Below are positions 16,767-26,206 of a stretch of DNA of 64,000 nt, in pieces; positions within the stretch are counted from its first letter, which is position 1, and each line of letters opens with the position of its first letter. The position numbers were made by a program, and so were the translations under genes. The DNA lies in contig JAFXNA010000020.1 of assembly GCA_017529865.1 (NCBI GenBank), positions 1-64,000 on the forward strand, given 5' to 3'. The notes beneath the pieces are model-generated. The model did no database searches and had not been told where the DNA came from. It worked only from the letters and a program-made list of their open reading frames with translations. The stretch comes from Bacteroidaceae bacterium (GTDB lineage Bacteria; Bacteroidota; Bacteroidia; Bacteroidales; Bacteroidaceae).

Positions 16767-18830
16767 TTACCACTGATCCTCTGGATAGAGTTCGTTGTTG
16801 TATACGCTACGTGGACAGAGTTCGATGTAGTCGAATGGGAATGTTCCGTTCGTTGATTCGAGTTTCTGTTGTACACGTACCCAGTGGTCGGTCTTTCCAT
16901 CGGTGTGGAAGGTTGTGTAGATACGACGCATTGTTTCCGGTGTGTTTCTGTTCGGATTTCTTGAACCTGAACCATCTTCATTGGTACAACCGTAAGCTTT
17001 AGCGCCTTTCATCCAACCACGGTTGTGCAGTGACTTATCATATGCCAGGACAGCTTCTGTGTCACCAAGGTCGGAATCAGATCTCCAACCAATACTTGCA
17101 TCATCGCCATTTTTACGCATATCGATAGGAATACCGCAAGGCTTGTCGTCAAAGTAAACCTGAATGATACCACGGGTAGGCATACCATTTATAATTGCCT
17201 GTATACGGAATTCATAGTCGCCTTCTGGTACTGGTGGTAATTTGAATTTCACATCATAGCGTCCGCAGATGGCCATTTCGTCACCATAATAACACCAGAA
17301 ACTGAGATAGCGGTGGCGGAGGTGTAGGTGAGAATTCACGTCTGAATAGATGAAGTTCTTGGCTGTTCCTGCTTTGAAACCTATACAGTGAGTATTGTTG
17401 CTTGAAGGATCAGCTGTCAACTGCCCGTTCTTTTGACCGTACATGCCAGGGTACTGTGGACACCCGCCAACGCCGTTTACAGCATGGCCGCGTGCACCGC
17501 TGGTCATGAAATCAGGCGACAAAGCTGTGGCATCGACGCGGATACGTTCGTTCATTACAACCTCTTGAGTCTCACGTCCGTAGTGGATGATATCTTTGAT
17601 ATAGTGGTAAACACCATTCACTGCCATCAAGTTAGCTTTCGCTTCGGTTGGCGAGAGAATCCTTGCACCTGGAACTTTCACTCCGCGTCCGTCCTTACGG
17701 TTCTGTATACCACGACGGTTGACATATCGGCCAGCTTCTGAACCAGATGGGAACGACACTTTCAGAATAGAGTGTGGCATCATGGTCTCATACCAGTCGG
17801 CTGCATCCCAGTGCTTACGGTCAAAGTTTGATGTGAGCAGTTTGTTGTCGGCCGTCAACATATTATAAATAATGCGGCATGGCAGGAAGTGGTAGGATAC
17901 GAAACGGTTAAGTGAGTTACGACGGTCGGTGTAATCAGTTACGTTTGCATCTTCCGGGTACATATCGTCATAGACTTCCTTAGCGTATGCAATCAAGTCT
18001 TCAATGGTGTTGATTCCATGCTCTTTAAAGACGTTATCTTGCTCAATAAAACCTGTGAATCCGTAGTAGTGTTTCTCCATATAGTACACCATATCGTACT
18101 CTTCACCGACCAAGAAGGGATGTGGTTCTTCAAATGAGTCGGGCGAACAATAATAGTTTTCGTCGATGTATGCCTGCATGGAGTCGGCAAGGTGTGTCAA
18201 TTCCAATGCCATGTTGAACAACGTGATGGTTGTGTCTTTCTTCATCAAGTCAGGCAGCATCTCTGATGTTGCAGCGATGACGTGGTTCATGGTATGTACC
18301 ACACCATTCTCTACAGAGTCATCAGGAATAATAATTCTCGAGTCTACATTGATGTAGTAAGCAATGTCGATTTTGCCACCTACGGTATCTGAGTCACACG
18401 TGATGGTGAGGTAGCGGTCGAGCATGTTTGCTGTTGGCAACGTAGCATCAGAGAAGTCGGTTGTAAAGAACGACTGCTCAATGATGTGTGTTGCAGCGAT
18501 GGTGTCACAGTCGGTGACTGACAGGTCGGCAACACTGGTCATTCCACGACCTTTCAGGTATGCATCGATTGCATTGTTGGTGGGAGCAAACACGGTATAT
18601 GAGCCGTATGTACCCAGAAGGTCGAGATTGACAATCTTTGATTTGTTAATAATCTCTACGAACTCACTGAATTGCTCTGGACGGTTGAGCAGATAGGTAC
18701 TGGCCATATCGCCCTTGGCGGTATAGTAGTTCTCTGCACCAGGATCGTCATCACAGCTCATGGTTGTGAACAGCAATGCAACGCATGCGCATGCCATAAG
18801 TAGTACATTTTTTAATTGAAAAGTTTTCAT
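16767..18830 (-). CDS. FAS1 (fasciclin)-domain lipoprotein
   Basis: The 687-residue lipoprotein has a lipobox ending FTTMSCDDD (Cys about residue 26). Residues about 40-210 form a FAS1 domain, including YGSYTVFAPTNNAIDAYL. A second, more diverged FAS1-like region spans about 230-420. The C-terminal 260 residues are beta-rich and may be a galactose-binding-like module. FAS1 proteins serve in adhesion or glycan contact. In Bacteroidales such lipoproteins often sit with SusC/SusD pairs, but none is here. The promoter box lies at 18937-18944. Function is unknown beyond surface adhesion or glycan binding. Confidence 0.78.
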   Translation of the reverse strand: MKTFQLKNVLLMACACVALLFTTMSCDDDPGAENYYTAKGDMASTYLLNRPEQFSEFVEIINKSKIVNLDLLGTYGSYTVFAPTNNAIDAYLKGRGMTSVADLSVTDCDTIAATHIIEQSFFTTDFSDATLPTANMLDRYLTITCDSDTVGGKIDIAYYINVDSRIIIPDDSVENGVVHTMNHVIAATSEMLPDLMKKDTTITLFNMALELTHLADSMQAYIDENYYCSPDSFEEPHPFLVGEEYDMVYYMEKHYYGFTGFIEQDNVFKEHGINTIEDLIAYAKEVYDDMYPEDANVTDYTDRRNSLNRFVSYHFLPCRIIYNMLTADNKLLTSNFDRKHWDAADWYETMMPHSILKVSFPSGSEAGRYVNRRGIQNRKDGRGVKVPGARILSPTEAKANLMAVNGVYHYIKDIIHYGRETQEVVMNERIRVDATALSPDFMTSGARGHAVNGVGGCPQYPGMYGQKNGQLTADPSSNNTHCIGFKAGTAKNFIYSDVNSHLHLRHRYLSFWCYYGDEMAICGRYDVKFKLPPVPEGDYEFRIQAIINGMPTRGIIQVYFDDKPCGIPIDMRKNGDDASIGWRSDSDLGDTEAVLAYDKSLHNRGWMKGAKAYGCTNEDGSGSRNPNRNTPETMRRIYTTFHTDGKTDHWVRVQQKLESTNGTFPFDYIELCPRSVYNNELYPEDQW

Positions 18831-18936
18831 GTTTGTTTTGGAATATTTAGTTTGTATTAATCTCTTGGTGTGGGGCGGGCTTACCGCTTACAAGCTTACG
18901 GCTACCGCTTACTGTTTTAACAGCCCATTTACGCTG

Positions 18937-18944
18937 CAAATATA
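18937..18944 (-). promoter_or_regulatory. Promoter box of the FAS1 gene
   Basis: On the minus strand the sequence reads TATATTTG, a match to TAnnTTTG, 107 bases before the start codon. Confidence 0.45.
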
Positions 18945-19018
18945 CGCAAATATTTTTATACAAGTATAAAAAAAGAGAAAAAAAGTCGAAAGAAGAGTGA
19001 TTTTTATGAAAAAAGTGT

Positions 19019-19026
19019 TAACTTTG
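19019..19026 (+). promoter_or_regulatory. Bacteroidota -7 promoter box
   Basis: TAACTTTG precedes the nucleoside-kinase-like gene. The start point would be near 19033, leaving about 25 bases of leader before ATG 19058. Confidence 0.55.
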
Positions 19027-19057
19027 CGCCGAAATAGGTTAAATGGTAAATAACAAG

Positions 19058-20731
19058 ATGCTTCAAATCTATTGTAAAAATACGCAGACTTCGAAGAGTG
19101 TTCCCGAGGGAACAACTCTGCTGGAATTGCTGTCGGAATTTCAATTTGATATGCCTTATCGTATCGTGTCGGCAAAGGTGAATAATGTAAGTCAGGGACT
19201 CAAGTTCCGGGTGTATCAAAACCGTGATGTGGAGTTTCTCGATTTACGTGATTCCAGTGCTATGATGGCCTATTGCCGCTCATTGAGTTTTGTACTATGT
19301 AAGGCCTGCTACGACCTCTTTCCCGACTATCGTGTCTACATGGAACACCCCATTTCTGGTGGTGTGTTCTGTTCGGTGAAGAAACCAGATGGTCGTCGAA
19401 TCACAAAGCAGGAACTCAAGCGAATCCGTGTCCGTATTCAAGAACTGATAGATCGTGACACACCCTTCCGCCGTAATGAGGTGCAGACTGATGAGGCGAT
19501 TCGCATCTTTAAGGATCGTGGTTATGACGACAAGGTAAAACTCATCGAGACGAGTGGTCAGGTTTATGTCGACTACTATACGTTGGGTGAGACAGTGGAT
19601 TACTACTACGGATGTCTTCTGCCTTCTGCTGGCTATATCGATTTATGGGGACTTGAACCCTATCATTCAGGCATGTTGCTTCGTTTGCCCGATATGGAAA
19701 ATCCAAGTAAATTGATGCCGTTGGTCGATCAACCCAAGACTTTCCAAGTGTTCTCGGAGAACTTGCGATGGAATCTCATTATGCGTTTGAATAATGTAGG
19801 CGATGTGAATCATGCCTGTCTTAATGGCTATGCCAGCGAACTGATTCAGGTATCGGAGGCACTGCAGGAGAAGAAGATTGTGCAGATTGCCGAGGAAATC
19901 GAACGTCGATATAACGACACCACTCATCCATTGCGTATAGTTCTGATTTCCGGCCCTTCGTCAAGTGGTAAGACTACCTTCTGTAAGCGTCTGTCAGTCC
20001 AACTCAAAGCATGTGGACTTCGTCCTATCTCCATGTCGACCGACGATTATTTCGTAAATCGAGTTGATACGCCACAGTTGCCAAATGGACAATATGATTT
20101 CGATAATTTTGACACTGTTGACCATGAAGCCTTGCAGCAAGATGTGATCCGGATGCTCCGTGGTGAGACCGTTGAGGTACCTGAGTACAACTTCAAGACG
20201 GGCATCCGTGAATACAATGGTAAGAAGATGCGATTATCGAAAGGTACAGTTTTGCTCGTCGAAGGAATACATGCACTTAACCCTCGTCTAACAGACCAGA
20301 TACCTGCTGAGAGCAAATTCAAGATATTCATATCGACGCTGACCAGTATCAGTCTCGACAACCACAACTGGATTCCTACCTCAGACAACCGCCTTCTTCG
20401 TCGTATCGTTCGCGATTACAACAAGGGAGCTTTCACTGCACGCGAATCTATTAGCCAATGGCCAAGTGTGTGTGAAGCAGAACATCGATGGATTTATCCT
20501 TATCAGGAAGAGGCCGATGTGATGTTCAACTCAGCTCTGCTCATTGAGTTTGCTGTTCTTCGCAATCATGCGGAACCGATTCTTTCTAGTGTTCCCCGCA
20601 ACTGTCCGGAATACGGCGAGGCGCATCGTCTGCTGAAATTCATCCATTATTTTACCCCTGTACCCGATGCCGAGATACCGCCAACCAGTTTGTTGCGTGA
20701 GTTCCTCGGAGGTAGCTCTTTCAAGTATTGA
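19058..20731 (+). CDS. TGS-domain and uridine-kinase-like nucleoside kinase
   Basis: The 557-residue protein (ATG 19058) has an alternative ATG at 19043, but that lies in an AAATGGTAAATA-type repeat only ten bases after the predicted transcription start. The N-terminus (about 1-70) is a TGS-like domain. The middle part resembles the ThrRS/AlaRS second additional domain. The C-terminal part is a P-loop kinase of the uridine kinase/PRK family, with Walker A GPSSSGKTTF at about residues 299-308 and STDDYF after it. It probably phosphorylates a nucleoside, but the TGS fusion hints at an RNA- or stress-related role. It overlaps the next gene by one base (TGATG), so the two are translationally coupled. 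Confidence 0.8.
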   Translation: MLQIYCKNTQTSKSVPEGTTLLELLSEFQFDMPYRIVSAKVNNVSQGLKFRVYQNRDVEFLDLRDSSAMMAYCRSLSFVLCKACYDLFPDYRVYMEHPISGGVFCSVKKPDGRRITKQELKRIRVRIQELIDRDTPFRRNEVQTDEAIRIFKDRGYDDKVKLIETSGQVYVDYYTLGETVDYYYGCLLPSAGYIDLWGLEPYHSGMLLRLPDMENPSKLMPLVDQPKTFQVFSENLRWNLIMRLNNVGDVNHACLNGYASELIQVSEALQEKKIVQIAEEIERRYNDTTHPLRIVLISGPSSSGKTTFCKRLSVQLKACGLRPISMSTDDYFVNRVDTPQLPNGQYDFDNFDTVDHEALQQDVIRMLRGETVEVPEYNFKTGIREYNGKKMRLSKGTVLLVEGIHALNPRLTDQIPAESKFKIFISTLTSISLDNHNWIPTSDNRLLRRIVRDYNKGAFTARESISQWPSVCEAEHRWIYPYQEEADVMFNSALLIEFAVLRNHAEPILSSVPRNCPEYGEAHRLLKFIHYFTPVPDAEIPPTSLLREFLGGSSFKY

Positions 20732-21762
20732 TGGGACGAATCCTGTTATTCAATCCTTCGCATGAGATGGCGTTGGCAACCAATGCTGCACAGTACACAC
20801 CTCCCAAACAAATTCAGCAGATGGAGGCAGACCTCTGTCGCTTGCCTTTGTTATGGGCAGAGGAGGGGGATATTGTATTAACATCAACGTCAACGAAAAC
20901 GTCAACTCTTCACTCTTCACTCTTCACTCTCAACTCTCCACTTCCTGCTCCTTGGGGTTGGAACAAAAGTGTCCGCAACCGTTTTCTCCGTCTGGGTATT
21001 GCCCCTTCGCTCATGCCTTCCGAACAACAACTTGATTGTTGGCGCTCCTTTGCCAGTCGTGCATGGGCAGCAGATTATTGTGACGTTTTTTATCGTAAAT
21101 GTGAAGTAGATGGATTGGTTCCTAATCATGTTGCTTTCATCCGTTCCAACATCGACTATGAGGTTTGGCTGTCCAAGTATGGTTCGGTACCTTTTATCGT
21201 CAAGGCGGAATATTCAAGTAGCGGTAGGGGAAACAGAGTATTCAATGTACAAGGTTCAAGAGTTCAAGAGTTTAAGAGTTCTCCTCAACTCATCGATACC
21301 TTCTACGATAAAATGCTCGACTTTGCTATGGAATTCGTAGTTACCAAGCAAGCGGTGCAATATATAGGTTTGTCAGTATTCGAAACCTCACCTGAAGGTC
21401 GCTATGCCTTCAATTATCTCCGTTCACAACAAGAGTTGCGAGAGATGATCGTGTCACAGCTACTTGATGTAAATGTATTGGATGATCTTATCGCGCAGCA
21501 TCTCCAACTCCTTACGGATCGCTTATTGGGCCAGTACGAAGGAATTGTCGGCATCGACATGATGGTTGTGCGAGGCGGATTGATTCACCCCTGTGTGGAA
21601 ATTAATCTACGGATGAATATGGGTGTCGTAGCCATGAAACTCTATGAGAAAGGTTTGACCTCTCTTTCTCGTTCTCTTTATGGAGGTCAGTTCTTCTATC
21701 CTGTTATCGAAGACGGAAAATTCTTTATTGCCTACACACCAACCCCTATATCTGCGCAATGA
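20731..21762 (+). CDS. ATP-grasp-like protein of unknown function
   Basis: The 343-residue protein is started at ATG 20731, which overlaps the stop of the kinase gene. It shows an ATP-grasp-like glycine loop (FIVKAEYSSSGRGNRVF) and a metal-binding end (VGIDMMVVRGGL, then EINLRMNMG). These suggest a carboxylate-amine or carboxylate-thiol ligase. The acceptor is unknown. Coupling to the upstream kinase suggests the two act together. Two low-complexity repeat segments have been inserted in frame. One at about 20880-20945 encodes a Ser/Thr-rich stretch. One at about 21239-21285 encodes VQGSRVQEFKSS, next to the glycine loop, and could affect activity. Confidence 0.6.
   Translation: MGRILLFNPSHEMALATNAAQYTPPKQIQQMEADLCRLPLLWAEEGDIVLTSTSTKTSTLHSSLFTLNSPLPAPWGWNKSVRNRFLRLGIAPSLMPSEQQLDCWRSFASRAWAADYCDVFYRKCEVDGLVPNHVAFIRSNIDYEVWLSKYGSVPFIVKAEYSSSGRGNRVFNVQGSRVQEFKSSPQLIDTFYDKMLDFAMEFVVTKQAVQYIGLSVFETSPEGRYAFNYLRSQQELREMIVSQLLDVNVLDDLIAQHLQLLTDRLLGQYEGIVGIDMMVVRGGLIHPCVEINLRMNMGVVAMKLYEKGLTSLSRSLYGGQFFYPVIEDGKFFIAYTPTPISAQ
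20880..20945 (+). repeat. In-frame TTCACTCTTCACTCT-type repeat
   Basis: A run of CAACGTCAACGAAAACGTCA and CTTCACTCTTCACTCTTCAC units encodes TSTSTKTSTLHSSLFTLNSP. Related non-coding runs occur at about 26178-26205, 27423-27450 and 40888-40910. Here the repeat lies inside the ATP-grasp-like gene without breaking the frame. A second, different run (AAGAGTTCAAGAGTTTAAGAG) occurs at 21252-21275. Confidence 0.55.
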
Positions 21763-21807
21763 ATAGGGTGGCTTTATGGCGCGAAGGGGCAAAGGACAAC
21801 TTAAATC

Positions 21808-21849
21808 GTCAATAGTAAATGGTCAAATGGTAAATAATTCGTACCTTTG
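21808..21849 (+). promoter_or_regulatory. GTAAATGGT repeat array and promoter of the SulP gene
   Basis: Units AATAGTAAATGGTCAAATGG and TAAATAATTCG run directly into the -7 box TACCTTTG (21842-21849). The same layout, including TTCGTACCTTTGCA, stands before rpsP at 36066-36111. Confidence 0.55.
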
Positions 21850-21914
21850 CACCCGTTTTTAGGAAGATTAAGAAAAAATAATGCCCAAACGGGGCATAGA
21901 AGACAGTTAAAAGT

Positions 21915-23618
21915 ATGAAGAAAATTGAGTTGGGAAAAGTTTTTCAGCCGAAATTTTTCCATTTGTTTAATAAAGGCTATTACAACAAAAACAAATTTAC
22001 ATCCGACCTTATTGCAGGTATCATTGTTGGTATCATTGCGCTGCCATTAGCGATTGCTTTCGGTATTGCCAGTGGTGTGACACCTCAACAGGGACTGATT
22101 ACTGCGATTATTGCAGGTTTCCTTGTCTCGTTCTTTGGCGGTAGTCGCTTCCTGATCGGTGGCCCTACAGGTGCTTTCATCGTGATTGTTGCAGGCATCG
22201 TATCACAATACGGCCTGCAAGGTCTGACCATTGCAACCATTATGGCAGGTGTGTTCCTCATCGTCATGGGACTTTGCCGCATGGGAGCTATCTTCAAGTT
22301 CATCCCATATCCTATCGTCGTAGGTTTCACTTCTGGTATTGCTGTGACGATTTTCTCTACCCAAGTAAAGGACTTTTTAGGTATCACAGCTGCGATCCCT
22401 TCTGGCTTCATACCTCAGTGGACGGCCTACATACAGAACATATCTAACATCAATTGGATTGAGGCAGCGATGAGTTTCGGCTGTCTTTTGGTCATCATCA
22501 TCTGGGGGCGTTTCATCAAGAAAATACCGGGCTCACTGATAGCATTGGTCGGTGGAACACTTGCATCGGTGTTGCTGGGTCAGTATGCTGACATCCACGT
22601 TGCTACGATTGGCTCTAAATTCCCGGAATTGGCCAACGGACTTCCCATGCCTTCTCCAGTAGCGCCAACTATGGATTATGACACCATCAAAGGATTGGTC
22701 TCTCCTGCATTTACAATTGCTATTCTATGTGCGATTGAATCCCTCTTAGCCGCAATGGTTGCCGATGGTGTGACGGGTAAGCGTCATGACTCGAATACGG
22801 AACTGATAGGTCAGGGCATTGCTAATGTCGTTACTCCTTTGTTTGGTGGTATCCCTGCTACAGGTGCTATTGCCCGTACCATGGCTAGCATTAACAATGG
22901 TGGCAAGTCTCCGCTCACAGGTATCATCCATGCAGTTGTGTTGCTGTTGATTTATCTGTTCTTGATGCCATACGCCATTTATATACCGCTGTCGTGTCTG
23001 GCTGCTATCTTGGTGATGGTGGCTTACAACATGAGCGAATGGCGTACGTTCAAGTATCTGTTGCGTGGTGATAAGTCCGATGTGGCTGTGTTGTTGATTA
23101 CTTTCTTCCTCACCGTGATTGTCGATCTGACTGTTGCAATCGAAGTGGGTGTGCTGTTGGCAATTGCACTGTTCGTACGTCGTGTGATGGAGACTTCATC
23201 CATCAATGTGATTGAGGAGGATACCATACAGGCTACTGAGAGCGATGAGGTTATTCATCCCGATGATATTGAACTGCTCGACATTCCTCAAGGTGTGGAG
23301 GTCTATGAGGTTAATGGTCCGTTCTTCTTCGGTTTGGCAAGTAAGTTTGAAGAATTCAATAATTTCAGCGATAAGAATACCAAGGTACGTATCATCCGTA
23401 TGCGTAAGGTTCCATTCATCGATTCAACAGGTATCAATAACCTGCGTAACCTTTGCGAACGTACACAGAACAGAGGCATCCGTGTCATCCTGTCAGGTGT
23501 GAACGGAAAGGTACAACAGACACTGCTGAAATACGGAATAGACCAACTGGTGGGTCCTGATTGTATTCAGCCACACATCACTCCAGCCTTGCAGCGTGCA
23601 AAGGAGATTATGGGTTGA
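21915..23618 (+). CDS. SulP-family anion transporter with STAS domain
   Basis: The 567-residue inner-membrane transporter has a SulP core with 12-14 membrane segments (about residues 30-430), including the family's glycine-rich FFGGSRFLIGGPTGAF. A C-terminal STAS domain (about 455-567) has VPFIDSTGINN, with the conserved Ser at 504. SulP proteins move sulfate, bicarbonate, dicarboxylates or other anions. The sequence does not settle which. The closest style is the BicA/DauA-like group, so bicarbonate or C4-dicarboxylate uptake is possible. Its last 11 bases overlap the convergent GH106 gene. Confidence 0.85.
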   Translation: MKKIELGKVFQPKFFHLFNKGYYNKNKFTSDLIAGIIVGIIALPLAIAFGIASGVTPQQGLITAIIAGFLVSFFGGSRFLIGGPTGAFIVIVAGIVSQYGLQGLTIATIMAGVFLIVMGLCRMGAIFKFIPYPIVVGFTSGIAVTIFSTQVKDFLGITAAIPSGFIPQWTAYIQNISNINWIEAAMSFGCLLVIIIWGRFIKKIPGSLIALVGGTLASVLLGQYADIHVATIGSKFPELANGLPMPSPVAPTMDYDTIKGLVSPAFTIAILCAIESLLAAMVADGVTGKRHDSNTELIGQGIANVVTPLFGGIPATGAIARTMASINNGGKSPLTGIIHAVVLLLIYLFLMPYAIYIPLSCLAAILVMVAYNMSEWRTFKYLLRGDKSDVAVLLITFFLTVIVDLTVAIEVGVLLAIALFVRRVMETSSINVIEEDTIQATESDEVIHPDDIELLDIPQGVEVYEVNGPFFFGLASKFEEFNNFSDKNTKVRIIRMRKVPFIDSTGINNLRNLCERTQNRGIRVILSGVNGKVQQTLLKYGIDQLVGPDCIQPHITPALQRAKEIMG

Positions 23619-26163
23619 GGGGTGCGTACGTCAGCAGTCTGACAGACGAGCATAGACCAGACGGCATTGGTGCCCACTGGTCATAACGAGTGTTTTTATA
23701 GTTGAGATCTACGACATTGATTTCATTGAACTTACGCCATTCTACACCTTCTCTGTCAAGTTTGCTGATACGATTGGCTCCGAGGTTGCTTACCTCAATC
23801 TCTAATTTGTTTTTTCCTTTTTTGATGTATTTGGTGACATCTACACGATAGGGTACGGCAAACAAGGTAGCCACCTCTTTGCCGTTCAGTCTTACTCGTG
23901 CGGTCTCACGTACATCACCTAAATCCAGAATGAATGTGCCTTTGGTGATGTTGTTGCACTTGAATTCTGTCGTGTAAAGACCTGTTGCCATAGTTTCGTT
24001 GAGCACTTGCTCTCCAAGTTCTGTCCACGACTTAGGTGTGTCCATCTTGTAGGTCTTTGTGATGGCTGTTGGCGCAGAGGCGATGAACCGTAAAGTCCAA
24101 TCTTTCAGTTCTTGACTACTTTCACTTTGTATGTCTAAATACGAATATGGTGTGAGATTTGTATTGTCGGTATCCGTCAGATACACAATGATGGATTCTC
24201 CAGATAACAACTGCATCCTGACTTCTGGCTGTCTGCCTGCTTGCCTAATGCTGGCTTTCCGTACCTCTCCATTCATGGGGTTATAGAAGGTGGCATATCT
24301 TGCCGCTTTACTCATCGTGACCCATTCGTCAATATCTTTGTCCTGTAAGTTACTGATGAAATAGATATGGTCTTGACCGTTTGCGCGTCGTATGCAACTC
24401 AGCCCTTGCAACGTACGCATCTGTTCAGGTATTGCTACTTGATTGATGACTGCATACTCTTGGGTGACGGTTACCTTGTTTTTCAGTTGCTGTAAGGTGT
24501 TATCGTAAGTCTTTTGAATATCCAGCCCTTTTAGTCCAGGTGCACTCTGTGGCAGATGTCCGATAAAGATAATCTTAGCTCCTTGTTGAGCTAAATCCAC
24601 TAACTTCCGCAAAGTCGCAAGTGGCATAAACTGTACATCAGGAACCAATATCGCTGCATATCGATTACGGCCTGTTGTGGTCAGTTGTCCGTCCACCACG
24701 TTTGTCTTCATGAGATAGCGATCGGAGATGTAATCACAGTCGAAGCCTGCCTTGATAATGGCATCGATGCTTTTGATAAACTTTGGGGCACGTTCTGCCA
24801 TACTATGAATATCGAATTGTACCAACCGTCCTGGCTGCTCGTAAATCATGTCATAGAATGGCAGGTAAACCAGAATGTCATTATCTGGTTCGCCGTATTG
24901 CATAAAGGTCTGAGTGCGCTCAATGTATTTGAAGAAGGCTGGTGCATCGCGCCATAGGTTGTTGGTGGGCGACATATCGACTGTTGCATAGAACTTCCAA
25001 CCTGGCCATGGGTCGTCTTTCGGGGTATAACAACTACCGTGGAAGAATACATGATTGACACCCGCTACCATCATCAAGTCGAAATCAGGTTTGCATTGTG
25101 AGAACGATGTGCGAAAATGTTCCGTCAACCAAGTGAAGGTCTCAGAAGAGGTAAACTGCTTTCCTGAAATATGTGCACCTGATGAAGCATATTTCAGCAT
25201 CGACAGGTCGGAATAGTTGGGTTTTGTAAAACCAGGATCGGTGCGTAATCCTTTGATATGGAAATCCGATAGGCCGAACCCTTCGCATTCTGGGATGTCC
25301 ACTTCTGCATAAAGGTCTATCAAATTGGCAGGGCTGCCGTGTGCTTGGTTACGGGTGATTGCACCATGTCTGTGTGCCCAATCCGTCCAAACCGTTGTGA
25401 AGTTTTCTAAGAGTAGGTCTGACAGCGTTTCGCGATAGTCCGACATGATTCGTCGCTGGATATCTTTTCCATTGGACGATGTGCCAAGGAAATCGTCTAC
25501 ATGTTCCTCTAGCGCATAGCCTCTGCGTGCCTTAAATTCTTCCAACATGCGTGGCGTCCAATCGGCATTATATACTTCGTATGAGTCGTTGAAAAAAGTA
25601 TGGGGGTAAGGAACTCCGCTTTGTTCAAATGCCTTGTCGAACACTGCTAAGTAATGCTCTACGCTTTGGCGGTCGAAATGGTCTATCACCCATCCATCGC
25701 CTCCTGGTGCCGCACGTTTCACTTTCTGACGTGTACGGTCTGTGAGCAGTTGGCCGTCTTGCACCTTCAGTTTGGCAGCGGCTTCATGTTCTGGTACGTT
25801 CGGACCTCCAAATGGCCAACCAGTGCCAGTTGCCATATTTACTTCAATTCCAAGTTTCTGGGCAATATCCTCCGTCGTCTGGAGCATCTTCATCCATTGT
25901 GGTGACAAATAGCTGATATTGTTGGCATCATTGCCTTTCACTCCGTATATGGGAGTTATCTCCACTCCGCCAATGCCTGCCTTGGCATATTCTGAAAGGT
26001 TGTATGTTAGTCCCGCTTCATTTACGGCACTACCCAACCACCACCAGCGGGTATAAGGACGGGCTTCTGGCTTTGATGTAGGCCATTGCCCATTCGTAAT
26101 CGATTGTGAAGAAACGGATAAGGCCGAAAGAAAAAGGAGGATGGCGGTAGTGTAGGCTTTCAT
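23608..26163 (-). CDS. GH106-type alpha-L-rhamnosidase
   Basis: The 851-residue exported enzyme starts at ATG 26163 (MKAYTTAILLFLSALS, signal peptide to about residue 20). The opening PYTRWWWLGSAVNEAGL and GIGGVEITPIYG match the N-terminus of family GH106 rhamnosidases. An internal TIM-barrel-like region and a C-terminal beta-sandwich (RVRLNGKEVATLFAVPYRVD) complete the plan. It should release L-rhamnose from pectic side chains or bacterial glycans. It ends the long minus-strand block and lies 43 bases after a rhamnogalacturonan acetylesterase-like gene. A rhamnogalacturonan-I-degrading pair is therefore likely. I could not place the catalytic acids with confidence. Confidence 0.8.
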   Translation of the reverse strand: MKAYTTAILLFLSALSVSSQSITNGQWPTSKPEARPYTRWWWLGSAVNEAGLTYNLSEYAKAGIGGVEITPIYGVKGNDANNISYLSPQWMKMLQTTEDIAQKLGIEVNMATGTGWPFGGPNVPEHEAAAKLKVQDGQLLTDRTRQKVKRAAPGGDGWVIDHFDRQSVEHYLAVFDKAFEQSGVPYPHTFFNDSYEVYNADWTPRMLEEFKARRGYALEEHVDDFLGTSSNGKDIQRRIMSDYRETLSDLLLENFTTVWTDWAHRHGAITRNQAHGSPANLIDLYAEVDIPECEGFGLSDFHIKGLRTDPGFTKPNYSDLSMLKYASSGAHISGKQFTSSETFTWLTEHFRTSFSQCKPDFDLMMVAGVNHVFFHGSCYTPKDDPWPGWKFYATVDMSPTNNLWRDAPAFFKYIERTQTFMQYGEPDNDILVYLPFYDMIYEQPGRLVQFDIHSMAERAPKFIKSIDAIIKAGFDCDYISDRYLMKTNVVDGQLTTTGRNRYAAILVPDVQFMPLATLRKLVDLAQQGAKIIFIGHLPQSAPGLKGLDIQKTYDNTLQQLKNKVTVTQEYAVINQVAIPEQMRTLQGLSCIRRANGQDHIYFISNLQDKDIDEWVTMSKAARYATFYNPMNGEVRKASIRQAGRQPEVRMQLLSGESIIVYLTDTDNTNLTPYSYLDIQSESSQELKDWTLRFIASAPTAITKTYKMDTPKSWTELGEQVLNETMATGLYTTEFKCNNITKGTFILDLGDVRETARVRLNGKEVATLFAVPYRVDVTKYIKKGKNKLEIEVSNLGANRISKLDREGVEWRKFNEINVVDLNYKNTRYDQWAPMPSGLCSSVRLLTYAPLNP

Positions 26164-26206
26164 GTTGATTTGTTTAGCTGTCAATTGTCAATTCTTCACT
26201 CTCCAC

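Noticed and set aside
21852..21897. Riboswitch-like alternative pairing in the SulP leader (CCCGTTT or ATGCCC with AAACGGGGCAT)
   Set aside because: The CCCGTTT arm lies at or before the predicted transcription start, so it would probably not be in the RNA. There is no terminator.
23608..23618. Functional antisense overlap of the SulP and GH106 genes
   Set aside because: An 11-base overlap of convergent stops is common in compact genomes, and I see no sign of regulation.
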